Shown here: positions 23,733-36,301 of the stretch, piece after piece
Position numbering within the stretch: position 1 is the first letter of the stretch
How the letters are laid out: every line of letters begins with the position of its first letter
Notes under the pieces: generated by a model
Databases searched by the model: none
Told to the model about the DNA's origin: nothing
The model's input: only the letters and a program-made list of their open reading frames with translations
From: Syncephalis fuscata
Taxonomy: Eukaryota; Zoopagomycota; Zoopagomycetes; Zoopagales; Piptocephalidaceae
Direction of reading: 5' to 3'
DNA length: 64,000 nt
Assembly: GCA_025786725.1 (NCBI GenBank)
Contig: JAHLTZ010000005.1
Span: 62,001 to 126,000 of the forward strand
Translations under genes and position numbers: made by a program

Positions 23733-24962
23733 TTTGTTGTTGCTGGTATTATAGCTTGAAAATAGTGAGTGCCGGCCCAAATATTATTGTATTGCTGATT
23801 AAGGAGCTACTGGAGTAAAGATTAAAATTCAAATGGTAGATAGATGTGCTGCTGACGATGCCTGTGATGTTGAATGTCGAGTAAAAATATGCAAACTATT
23901 GTGCTGTTTAAATAGCAACGATTTGGCGTTTTCAGTCTGTTAGCTTTGCCGATTTGTTGCAAAAAACAGCAATCAATTACAAGAATAGCATAGTTACAGG
24001 TATTTGCTGTGCCATTTCAAGCTTTGCATATTCTACTAGTACTGTATAACTTGTTTAGTTTAAAACAAGTAACCGAACTGTAGTGAATTATGTTACAAGC
24101 TTCAAAAAAGCTGGGGTATTTGGTATTGCTAGTTTATCATTGGTTAATTATGAAACTGGATTGCAATTATACTACAAACAACCGGTTTGAACCAGTATGA
24201 TTGCTAATTGTGTCGCAGTATTTTATAATTATTATCAAAAGCTATATTTAGAATTTCTAGAAGCTTTTATTGCGAATTCAGTACTCTAAGCCACCTATGT
24301 AATTCAATGAACAGATTTCGAGACAGTACTCATCCGTCTTAGTACGAAATAGCAGCTACATAATTTGTGAATCAAATGATAGCAAAAAACGAATAAACGA
24401 ATGGTTAGTATTGACGTTAGTTACATATACTTATATTGCCAATAAATGACCATTTCTATCAAGTCTAAATCAAAATAGTGATGCAAATAAGATACTTGAT
24501 ATTTTGCAGTAGTGTGGATCAATTCAACGGCTAGTTGGCAAGAGTCGTTATATTAAATAATTATTATTATTAAAAGCAACACTGACCAAAAATACAGTAT
24601 ATATTAGTATTGCAGGCGTTATTTATTGTTTATTGTAAAATGGCTATAAAGTGCTCATATAGCCACTTGAACACAAAAACAATTATAGGCATAGTAACAG
24701 TAAAATTATTAATGATCATAATCAGTGTATTATTGGCGTTTACAATATAATAGTAATTAACTAATTGCCACACCTACATATTGCTACAATATAATAATTA
24801 TAAATTTGAAAAGTATTCATTTATATTTACTTTCATCATAGCTATGTTAATATTAATTTATTTATTATTAAATTAAATAAATGACTCTTTAGTTGATCAA
24901 GTGTATCCAACAATAATATTTAAATAATTTAAACTATAATCACTTTTATTCTAATAGATAAA
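23733..24962. other. intergenic region with short dispersed repeat
   Basis: AT-rich spacer between the secreted protein gene and the 3' end of URB2. Holds the second copy (24668-24710) of the repeat at the window start. No gene seen. Confidence 0.5.
24668..24710. repeat. short dispersed repeat, copy 2
   Basis: Matches bases 1-43 with one or two changes. Its left neighbour (TATAGCCAC) is unique here, which may mark the repeat edge. Confidence 0.7.
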
Positions 24963-27900
24963 TTAAGCTTTTCCAACATATTTATGATGAGCCAAATAGT
25001 CACGGTAGATATCCTTGAGACGAGCACGTTCTGCTTGATTCACCACCATTTGCAAGTGGTGTCGTTCATGCTCGGTACACAAATCAAGTAGAGCAAATAT
25101 ACCAGGCTGTAGAGCTGTACGTGCTCCCGCACTTAAATGTGACTGAGCATCCGACTCGATCGCTAACCAATCGGCAAGTAAATAGGGCGCGTGTTTACCA
25201 ATGGCCCGCTGATAATGACTCGTAGCAGTGGTCGCCGCAGCATTTCCACTTGCTGTTGCGTCGCGTTGTCCTGCTTGAATGGCGCCACGATCAACAAGGG
25301 CTGATAATAAACGCGCTACCCAACGGGCACAGGATACACGAAGTGGCGCGTGTCGTGACACGAGTGGGAAAGGTAACGCGGCATAGAATCGTTCCATTTG
25401 CTCGGGTGTAGCATTGGGACGTGGTGCGCGCAAACAATGCAACAATCCACGCACTTGCACACTAAATAATGGCACTACATCTAACAATGCTGTCCGTTGA
25501 TGACGAGCAATATCTAGTAGAATACGATAAACTGCAGCAAACATAGCCTCTGCTGCAGACGGTATATTGCTTGCATTATCATGTTATTATAGTCATTATC
25601 ATTATTGATAGGTGTATCCGGTAGAACGTCAGCGTTAAACAACAAGCCTAACCAGCGACTATCGTCCCATGTCAATGCTGGTTGTTGTGTTTCTGTTATA
25701 GAAATACGCTGTGCTATAGCCGTCGAGGTCAATGTCGTCAATGCTTGCAAACAAGCAATAATGTCCACTTGACGTAGAGCCAGTAACTATATTATCATTA
25801 TCGTATCTTATTAGCCAGCCTAGTAATTAATCATTATATAATTACCTTATACGAGCATAATTGATACATGACTTGTAATGAACGCAAGATAACTCGACTA
25901 GATGATGTCATTTGTAACACCCCTGATAGATGCATAAAGATCTGACTGGTAAATCGACGTAATCGTTGACGTACAGCTACATCATTCATTAGTAAAAGTT
26001 ATTGTAATACTGGTACAGTACACTTCTTACCATCATGGTCAGGATCACTAATGACACATAATATAGTTAAAATGGACCAACAGCGCTTATCAGCTTGCAT
26101 AGCATTATTGGTAAATCGACCTGCAATAACACTGTTAAGCTCTTGTAGTATACAAGTAATCCAATCTTGGAATGGATCACGTAACAATTGCCCACTAAAT
26201 GTAGCCAATGCTATATAGAATGAATCCAATGATGTATGCAATCGAGAATACACTATATGATCCATAGATTATATTAATGTTACATCTCTGCCAATATTAT
26301 ATATAACATACCGTGTACTTGTCCACTAGATGGTGTTAATGGTGTCAGTTCAATAACTTGACAAATAAGATCAAGTAGAATAGCTGGTCTACTATCATCA
26401 CTAGTAGTAGTATTAGCCTGATTTGTTAAAATCATCTCTAATAAACGTAATGCAGTACATATAGAAGTAATCTGTACTTCTAATGGTATAGGCTTATTTG
26501 TTTGCTGTAATGGTATCAAACATTGTCTACAAACATTCATCAAATCTTGTATAGGTATTGTTGAAATATCTAATATACGTATATATAGCTTGTCAATAAT
26601 AATACAAACGTATTTAATAAATACATACCTATCGATACTGTATATCCACATTTGGTTAAAGCACGACCACCAACCAGTACAGCATCAAATAAATCAACTG
26701 TCTTATGTAATCTATTAATAAATGTAACTGTTTCTTGATTATCATTACAAATTACTGTATTTGATGTTTGCTGTAAATTCACTAATAATTGTCGTGTTAA
26801 CTGATGACCAGTGTTTAACAAATCATTAAAACTATGCATCATTTGTTGAATAGACTCGGTATGTCTAGTAATAGTGTATATTAATATCAATTCATAAATA
26901 CCATTATTATTAATGCTTACTTTGTTGATCGTGTTGCATCATTCATTGATATATTTGATAAAGTCGATAAAGCACGTAATATAATCTCTGCCATCATTAA
27001 TGCTTGTTCATTCAAAGATACTTTTATAATTAGGTTTTGTTTAGCTGTTTTCTTAGACTGCCAATCGTTTGTCACTTGTTTTAAATGTACTTTGATCCAA
27101 TCAAGTAATGGCTGCATAAATTCATTGACTATAACTAAAGCTGTATCCTCATGACGTAAACGACGTAATTGCCACCTAATATATATATATAAAATATAAT
27201 TAATATTAATATTAATACATTTATAACTACCAGCAAACACTTACTTTAACGAAGAAGAAATAATGGTTTTTGTAGTCTGTTGCATCTTTTCTTCTTCTAA
27301 TGGTTGTAGTAGATTATCAGTTAAAGGTTGTCGAGTTATTGCCGTCTCAGACATCCATATTAATAAATATGGCTGTTCTAATAATGATGCATGGCTATCT
27401 GGATAGTGTTGTAGCACCATTGATAACAGTCGACGACATACTAGATGATTCTTTACTATTAACTGACTAGATGAGCTATCAGCTATTAAAGATTTTAACG
27501 CCACAAATAGTCTATCTAATAGTAGAATAGATCGAATAATCATATCACGAACTGAACATTGATACCAAGCCATAGGTAATTGATGCAGTAAACTCATCCA
27601 AACATCTACTTGATGTATGAAATCAACGACTTTTACCGTATTAATCGCTCTATTTAATGGTTTACTTAGTGTCGCTAACATGGAAAGACTTTCTTTTGTC
27701 CATAGTCGATTGACAATATTCGATAGTGTAATAGTATCTGATGCTGTTGTTAATAGATCAATAGTTTCATTGGCCATTGAACTCAATGAACTAGATTCAT
27801 TGTTTAATACTTGAGCCCAACTACTTAATTGTCTAATTAATAGCGGTAGGAACACATCTATAGTAATGTCAATAGTCATATTATATCATAGAAAACTAAT

Positions 27901-30900
27901 TACCTCGCAGTCGAGACTGTTCAAAAAACCAAGACTTTTTTAATAATTGATCAAGTAAATTAACAAATGGTTGATGATGATCATTTTTGAAATGAATAGA
28001 TGCAGTCTGGGTTATTCGAATCAAGAATGTTAACAATCCATCTAACTGTTGATCATTAATTTGACCACTATTATTTAATGTCAGTATTTGTATTAATGTC
28101 AATATGATCAATACAACACTTACCAAATTAAAGAGAACCAGTCACTGAATAGTAATAGCCATTGAGCAGATGCACCAGTATTGTTTGATAGCGATATTAA
28201 TCGCCCATCCCAAGTAGATATGGCTGCTAATTGCGCTTCTATCTCATTGGTAGTATATGGACAATTATCAATGGAAATAGCTTGTTGTACTAGTCGCTGT
28301 ATAATACCATCGTCAAATTCAACTGAATCATTTCCTTTCACTAATGGATGTTCAATCTTCCAGTGACTGATCCATACAAGCAGTGCATTAACCTATCCAT
28401 TCATCCATTAATATTTACTCTAATTAGCCTAATAACTATAATACTTACCCAGGCTAATGTTAATCGAGCACTCCCTTTAATAGATAGCTGTTTAAGTGAT
28501 TCAATAGATGCATATAATCGCCAATAGTCATGATAGGATGCCATAAGTGCACCGTGTAATGCTACTATAGCATAAGTGGCTGATATACAATGATCTGTAT
28601 TTCTACTTTGTTGTTCAAGTATAGGAACAATATATGATCGACCAAGTTCCTTTAATTCATGTTGTAGTCCATAAGTATCAGTTGATTGATCCACTAATAC
28701 CTGTTCAGGCAACGCATTGATTATTCTACTTAATAATATTGCTAGTAATTGCGTAATACTATTTGGTATTTGTTGTTGAGATGATGTATTTGTGTCACGA
28801 TTCAATTTACGTCGTTTCTTTCCTTCTTGATTAGCTATTAGTAAATGTTGATCCATTAATGCTTGTCTGATACTAGTAATGGTTTGAACAATTTGTGACA
28901 TTGGTACTTTACGTACTTGTGACTCTAATCTATTAAATAATTAGATATTACAGTATATATAATATATATATATATAAATGGCTACTTACATAGTTGTAAA
29001 TTCACTAGTTAGTAATGGCATCGTTAACAGGATTGATTCATTACAAGGTGACCATGACTGAATGGCCATTAGTAACTGTTGCATAAAAGTATCAAATTGT
29101 CGTGATTTTGCTTGTAATTGTAATAATTCTGTTATAAAATGTCTAGCGGCTTCTTGACTTTCCTGTGGTGGCTTTAATACCTGATTAGTTATATGACTAT
29201 TAATATTAAATAATCTTACTGATAATGTTTTTGGAATAATCCTATCAATTACTGGTTCAAGTATTGAGTAGTCCAATGTTAATAAAACGGTGAAGTTGTC
29301 AAATAATGCTTTCTGAGTATCTTGAGCATCTATTAGAATTACCAATGATTAATTATTTTATTAATATTAAGTATTTACTTACCATGACTATCTAAATGTA
29401 CTACACATTTCTGTGTTACATTATTAAAGAATTCACGTTGTTGTTCATAAATTGATTCATTACTGGCTCGATAAACTTGCATATCAGATAACACACGTAA
29501 CAATAAATAACCCGTATTTAATTGATCCACTAATGGTGAACTGAAGCATCACTAATACGATATAGGTCGGCAAAGAAAGCGAATTCTAATTGTTTGGCCA
29601 ATAGTTCACTCTGTTCTGTTCCACTACCGCTATTTGTCATTATAGATCGTTGTCGTCGACGTGATTCGTCAATAAAAAAGCGTAGCAATACACTTAGAAT
29701 AGGATTAACTATAATATAGATCATTAATATACATAGCGTGGTTTAAATGATAATAATAATAATAATGAAAAGTATAATACCTTGTTTGCTGGTTATTTCA
29801 TTTTTAGTCAATTCATTTAATCGATTAAATAATGCTTTTTGATAACTTGAAATATCTCGACCTTCATTATTGCCATGTGACTTGGTTGATTTATTGGTAT
29901 GCATATTCTTCAATACAGTAGCAAAATCTGCTAAATGATCTGTATGAAATAGTCCACGACGTAATACCGAATCAATACTTGTAATTAATGCAGAATGGCT
30001 CGCTTCTTTGTTATATAATTGATGATGTTGATAACGAGCATCTAATAATGGAGCCAGTAATTTATCTGTCATTAACATAAATACCTAAATATTATTAACA
30101 TTATTAACACTATTAATTAATATTATTTAATAGCTATTATATCCAAGTTATTACCTTTCGTTGATTGGTTTGTCGTCGACATAGTTTAGCAAATTCATTT
30201 AATAATATTAATGACATATTATATAATGGGCGTGCCATTTGTTCACTGCCATCAGATATGCCATTAGACACGGCCAATGACCATGATGCTAATGCAGAAA
30301 GAATAGTATCAGCAAGATGCTCAAGTGTTGGATGGAATTGCTCTTCAAGTGAAGTAGTCAATAGTTTCAAACAAGTAGCCGCTGTCTCCAATACTTTGCT
30401 TAATACCGTCATTGTCTCTTCATTATTATCTGTATCAAATTGTTCATTAGCAGCACGTAATACGCCTGTAAATAGTGGTAATAACGGTGCACTAATGGAT
30501 GATAGCAATAAATTACTACGATGACGTTGAGTACCACGTAATAGTAACTGTTGATCTTGTCCATTTAATTCATCAGTGGTCAATGCAGTACCCGTTTTAA
30601 ATATAACTAATAGGAACTGCCAGAAACCAAGGTCACTACATGGTGTATTCACTGTACTATACTTGCATGGATTAGTTATTGTAATATTAATACATCAATA
30701 TATATATATAGTATAGTATAGTATAGTATAGTATATTATATATGGCAAGTATTTACCTCGCGCCTTTCTTACTAGCAAAGCGTAACATACTATAATACAC
30801 CAGTCTAGTATGAATTCCTCTCGTTGAGGAAATACTAGTGTCTCATTAGACCATAGCCATTGAGCCACGGCAAGTCGTTCATCATAACTATGATGGCTAG

Positions 30901-30967
30901 ACTTTAACGTACGCACTACCATCTCCGTGGTGGTTAAACCAGGCAACGGCGGTGTAATGGACGCCAT
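24963..30967 (-). CDS. URB2: Urb2/Npa2-family ribosome biogenesis protein
   Basis: Nucleolar helical-repeat protein of the early pre-60S particle. Start ATG 30967 gives MASITPPLPGLTTTEM, then DERLAVAQWLWSNETLVFP and REEFILDWCIIV, as at the N-terminus of fungal Urb2. The C-terminal exons (25768-24963) carry the Urb2/Npa2 domain: HQRTALLDVVPLFSVQVRGL, LHCLRAP, LQPGIFALLDLC, and the typical ending ARLKDIYRDYLAHHKYVGKA. In between, over a dozen short exons encode helical, Leu/Ile-rich sequence; introns are 45-110 bases with GTAAG-type donors. Total about 1,600-1,700 residues. I did not resolve every splice site. Identification rests on both ends and overall architecture. Confidence 0.8.
30711..30735. 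repeat. (TATAG)n microsatellite in URB2 intron 1
   Basis: Five tandem TATAG units following a short (TA)n run, inside the first intron of URB2. Confidence 0.8.
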
Positions 30968-31377
30968 TGTAAAGGTGTTAGGTTGTCGTAGATGCAATCG
31001 CAAAAAGTATCGTTTATTTGCTTTACATTTTTATTCATTTTGTTTTTTCTTTTTTAGTATGTAAAATGACTCAATTCAATTTGGATTAAATAAAATAGAC
31101 TTTAAAAATAAATTGATTACGCACTTAACAACAACGACCACATAGCAACAATAGCAGCAACAATAGCAGCAGCATACAAGGAAATGGAGAGAAACGCATG
31201 CACAAGCAAATTCACGATGCAGGCGATTGCACTAGATGCAAACAAGAAACACAAGATAGAAAAGTAGAAAAAAAGCACAAGCAAGAAAGTGCAGTAGTAG
31301 CAAGTGCAGTAACGTAATTAATAATCATCACTGCTCCAATAATGACACCATTGACCATACAACACACATCTACATTA
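30968..31377. other. intergenic region (URB2 promoter / CTI6-like 3' end)
   Basis: About 410 bases between the URB2 start and the stop of the PHD protein gene, which reads the same way. Contains (CAA/CAG)n-like sequence near 31130-31175. No gene. Confidence 0.5.
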
Positions 31378-33175
31378 TTAGTCGTTATGACGGTCAAGGA
31401 AAGCAACGGCGGTGCGACGAACACCTTCTAATAAAGATGCATAAGGAAATCCTTCCAATTTACTATCCACTACGTCGGTTGAAGGTTGGGCCAGTAGCGA
31501 ATCAATACCTTCTAGTAGTTGCATATCAACCATGGCCATGGATAGTCCATTATCGGGTGTAGTTGCTCGACTACCCATAACATCGTCTTGAATTGATTCG
31601 GGACTGGCCACCATGGATGTTGTTTGTTGTAGTAACGAGTCAGACGGTGATGTAGTCGAGGAATTGGGCAGAGAACGGCTGAAGAATGCGGCATCTTGTT
31701 GAGCACAGTGATCCATATCTTGTTGTAATCGTCGAATGTAGCCCTCAATCTGTTGTGCACGTCGTCTTAAATCTTCAAGTGAGGTACGGCCAGTCCATAT
31801 TCGAGGACGATAACTGGGTATTGAATAGGAAATAGTAGGTACATGTGGCTCAGGCTTAGTTGATCCTGTTCGTTGTGTACGGCGGGCTCGTTTGGGACTA
31901 GTAATATTGCTGGTGGATGTGGTTGTTGCTGTTTGATTCTGGCTCTGGTTAGTATCGGATGTGTGTTGCATAGAGTCCGTATGCTGTTCAGATACATCCA
32001 TCGCCATATCAAAGTCTTCTTTAGTATCCATTGAATTGGGTACTGGTGATGCCTTTGGCTTTATATCCTCAGTTGAATGGTCAGAAGAGTTGGTACGTTT
32101 TCTTGAGCGTGTATGACCTATTATTTATTATTTATTATTATTTATTATTCGTTATTAGTTATTTATTTCGTGTTATAATAGCAATACTTACCTATATCAT
32201 CTGTGCTTAGTTCTTCGCCTTCTTCACCATCTTCAGACGTATCTGTTTTACGTTTACGTCGATTGGATACACTGGATTGATGATTTGTTGAGGACAATTC
32301 TTCAGACTTGCCATTGGTCGTTATAGTTGATGCTTCTACGTCTCGTCCGTTGTTCTGACCATCTTCTACAGATCGCTGACGACGAGAACGGCCATTGTTT
32401 CCATGTGAATTGGCTCGTTTTGGCTGTAATTCTGGCTCACGAGATCGACGAGATCTAGCTGTACCATTGGATGTACCGCTATTGACCATTGAGTTAGACG
32501 GTGTGGATGCGGATCTTGTTGCCGTCGTTGTAGCACTATCAGTGGCTGAAGACAAATGGTCATTGCCATTACTACCGCCACTAGGTCGGCGTGATCTATT
32601 CACTGTTAGCCTTGCACATCCATAGATGTTAAATGCAATTACCTAGTGCCAGATCGATGTGGCTGTGCCATTTCTACAGTCCCGGCAACTATATCTTGAT
32701 CTTGGCACTCGGTACAAAGATAAAAGTCTGGACAGGCCTCTTGAGACTTGATACCAACGCAAATACCGTGTTGCCAGCAAAAGCATCGATCACACTGGAT
32801 CATAAGTGTACCGTCATATACTATGAACAAGAAAAGCAAGAAAATGTTACAAAATTAAAAATGGTCGCTAGGCTGTGAATATGATTTGCCTAAGCCGAAT
32901 TTCCGGCGGAGACTTGAAACATCCATTCACACTTTTACTTACAATCATCTCCGCATACACAATTAATAACATCGCTATCACTGTCACCTTCTGGCCGGTC
33001 AAGGTCCAATGACTGTTTGTTCATATCGTTCGTACTATTTGACGTGGAACGACGAGATCCGGACCCATTTGCAGAGGCTGTGCGATTACGTCGACGAGTT
33101 GCTGGTAACGCTAAAGGTCAAAGTATTAGAATCATTGTCTTGTAATCTCGCCTATTGACTGTAACACTTACACAT
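31378..33175 (-). CDS. PHD-finger protein, Cti6-like (Rpd3L histone deacetylase subunit)
   Basis: Five exons fit in frame: 33175-33172, 33110-32943, 32820-32643, 32595-32192 and 32117-31378; 497 residues with no frame defect. The PHD finger (about residues 52-100) is split by intron 2: CVCGDD | LYDGTLMIQCDRCFCWQHG, then GICVGI, PDFYLCTEC, with all C4HC3 ligands present. Such fingers read histone H3 lysine 4 methylation. After it come long basic Ser/Arg-rich regions (nuclear-signal-like RKRK, RRSR), and near the C-terminus a helical motif TSLEDLRRRAQQIEGYIRRL, resembling the Cti6 C-terminal segment that docks to the deacetylase complex. The first coding exon is only ATG plus one base. The Cti6 assignment is likely but not certain; other PHD proteins of this class exist. 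Confidence 0.82.
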
Positions 33176-35434
33176 AATGCTTTGTATGCTCGAATAACAA
33201 TAACCGATCTAGTAGAGTACCAATAAACAGAAAGTTAGACGATGTATGCATACAGTGTATAGACGTATTAACACTACAGCACATAGGCCATAACAACAAG
33301 TACGAGATAAAAGAACAAGTTGCCACTATGCAAGTTAATCACTGGCCAAAAGTACTATGCATATCTTCTGACCCAGATAGCTTGCATAGTGGCAACTTGC
33401 TATAGCTATCATTCTATGCCTGTACAAGACTGTATTCATAGCCATAGTGATAGCTACAATGCATGCATAATCACAGCGCTAACCACACCTACCTGTGATT
33501 ACTACTGTCACGTTGACTTCTATACACCTAGTAAACGACAACGAGCGTAGAAACTATGAATACGAATAGATATAACAGGCAGCGAGTCAAGCAGTACTCC
33601 AGTGTAGGTCTATGCTATACACTTGACAAAAAGCTGGATGCAAAAAAGAAAAGATGACTGCGTGTAGAACAAACACGCTGAAGCAAAAAAAACCAATAGA
33701 AAATAACGAATGAAGCGCGAGTCAGTAGTAAAGCAACAAACAGACTATGAGAAAGTATAGTAACGAGAAAGAAAAGGTTGGTGTTTAGTAGCGACGTATT
33801 GTCACCAACTTGAAAAGGGTGTGAAAACAGTGCGCGCTCGCGCTATGCTGTCACGCCAAATCAACGACAATCTTGTTCGTCTTTAGCGACAAGCAAGACA
33901 AAGATAGAGCTGATAATTAAGTAGAGCGATACTCTGAGTAACTAGAGCAACTATATAGATATAGCTATCTATATACAATGGTGCGGGGCAATAACAATAA
34001 AGGTTCTTAAGAGTAAAGGACGTGGCAATATATAAGTGCGAATACACCACCGCAAGATAGACGACGACCACGACCACGACTACTGCGATAATGGCTGTAA
34101 CAACAACAATGACGACGACGACGACAATAACTGCTACTACTCTTTAAACGGTAAAGGCAGCACTAAAGTGTTGTAATAAGTGGAAGAAAGAAAGAAAAAA
34201 GACGAGATTGCTAGGCACGGAAAAGATAGAGTGCAAAAAGGACTGCCAATACTTTTTTACACTCGGTAATAATAAACGAAGACGTAGCAGTAATAGCAGC
34301 AGTAGTGGTCTAATCAAAAGATATGTATTGGTATAATAACAAAGTAATAGTAGATATATAAAGAAGAAAAGGATACGCAAATGTCAAATATGCACTGTTC
34401 TATTCCATACTGCACTATAACTATGATGCATATGTCGCTCTTTCACTTATCCACACTCATATTTCCTCTTCTATGGATGCTGTGTTCCATGATAGTGAGC
34501 GCGTGAGAGAGGAGAGTAATACACGCGTAATGATTGGTGCATTGGTTTGTCGTTTCTCCTTAATAGTTTTACACTTTGATAGACCTTTTTCCTTTTTCCT
34601 CTTTCTCTCACCATTTATATAGGTATTGACACTTGTTCATTATTATCTATATCCTACTGATAGTCAGTATCCTATCATTAGAATATTGGTTATTATAAGT
34701 CTATTAAATAAAATATAATTAAAGGGCATAAAATGTAAAGTAAAATGAATTGAGCTTTGATCCCCATATTTGAAGTCCTCAAAGCAAAATTCGTTCCAAT
34801 CGAAGTCAATGCTGTTATGCACAACAAACATAGTCAGAGTGTTTTCATTTGATTACTTTGAAATTAACAGGGCCAATTATTGTTGTTGTTGTTGGTCATA
34901 TGTAAAAAGATTGATCGAATATTAATAGAAGCCATATGATTGCAATTCCATATCGTTCTGTATTTGTTGTTGTTGCATCTATGTACAGCATGGATTATTG
35001 CATCTAAATGGTCTGTTCTATTTTCTAATATTCTACTATTGTATTTTGGGCATACTTGTAATTTAAGATCAATATTAATATAATTAGTATAAATGTCGTT
35101 TATTAAACAGCCAATTTCCATATAGCCAATCTGACTAAATAAATGACACTTGAACAATTAATATCATAAATAACAATATATATATTAAGCAATAATAAAA
35201 ATAACTAACTAATTACATGACTATACTGGTAATTACACGTGAATTAACTAATGTTGAATGTAATATTATACATGTTATAATAATGGATGGGTGTTTAATT
35301 ATATCTAAAAGCATTAAGAAAAAGGTGGGTCAAAATACACCAACTTCAACAGTTTAATGATCCAGTTGACGTGTGTCCAATAATATAGGCGTTTTTTTTC
35401 GCTTACTTTTTCTTGTCTGTGTCGACGTTTTAAT
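33176..35434. other. long divergent intergenic region
   Basis: 2.26 kb between two divergently transcribed genes. It contains a 19-bp inverted repeat (33316-33399), CG-containing trinucleotide runs ((GAC/ACG)n near 34060-34130) and purine-rich sequence near 33640-33780 and 34170-34260. A 97-codon minus-strand frame at 34864-35157 has no support as a gene. Confidence 0.5.
33316..33399. repeat. 19-bp perfect inverted repeat (hairpin candidate)
   Basis: CAAGTTGCCACTATGCAAG at 33316-33334 is the exact reverse complement of 33381-33399, with a 46-base loop. It lies ~140 bases upstream of the CTI6-like start. It could be a hairpin RNA, a cruciform, or the remains of a small inverted-repeat element. 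Confidence 0.75.
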
Positions 35435-36202
35435 ATGCATCATGGTAAACACTATCGCCGGTTTAACCGGTCGAGTAGTCATCGTCAGCATATGCTACGG
35501 AATCTGACCACTTCATTGATCCGCTATGGACGTATTCGCACAACATTGCCCAAAGCCAAAGAATTACGGCCCATTGCAGATCATGTAAGTGGACTATGAA
35601 CTATAGATTGAATCTAGCTGATCTGTATTCCAACTAATAAACTATCAATAACTGGATAGATGGTAACGCTGGGTAAACGAGATACGCCACATGCATTTAA
35701 TCAAGCTAGAGCTTATCTTCGAGTATGTCACTATAAATATACATGTGTATATTTATATTAACAATTTTAATCTATTTATTGATAATAGGAACATAATATT
35801 ACTATTCCTCGATTAAAGGAATTAGCTTCATTATTTAAAGAGAGACCAGGTGGTTATACACGTGTACTTAAAGCGGGATTCCGTCAAGGAGATCACGCAC
35901 CTATGGCCTATATCGAATTGGTAGGAGCATGTGGCGAGGCAGATCTTCGTTATCGTACACTACTAAAAGCCGAAGCGGGTCGCCGTTTAATGAATGAGAC
36001 GAACAAGGTGGAGACAGATACTGGACCGGCAACGGTGAATGGTCAGCGAAATGCTAAACAAGAACATGCCATAACGCGTACCGAGAAGCTACGACAACGC
36101 GTAATGACCGCACAGAAAATGTCCGAAACTGACTGGGAACAAGCATTGTCGAAAGAAATGGCACACTTACAATTACGTCAGAAATTAACATCTGAACTTT
36201 AA
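35435..36202 (+). CDS. MRPL8: mitochondrial large-subunit ribosomal protein bL17m
   Basis: Three exons, 35435-35584, 35660-35722 and 35789-36202, give 208 residues. The bL17 core is clear: [56 protein letters not shown], and the [19 protein letters not shown] motif with YIELV. It binds rRNA near the peptide exit tunnel of the mitoribosome. The ~80-residue extension after the core is charged and helical, typical of mitochondrial forms. Yeast names this protein Mrpl8. No frame defects. Confidence 0.93.
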
Positions 36203-36301
36203 TTATCACAAAAATAAAATAAAGTATTGATGATAGCGTGTTAATATTGTTATTATTGATAGCATATTTAATTTATAACACATTTCAAATCTAATAATAT
36301 T

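Noticed and set aside
32633-32878. 81-codon plus-strand frame opposite the PHD exon
   Set aside because: Antisense to a well-supported zinc-finger exon.
34864-35157. 97-codon minus-strand open frame in the CTI6-bL17 spacer
   Set aside because: No recognisable motif, Asn-run tail from a GTT repeat, no clear splice partners and AT-rich composition like the surroundings.
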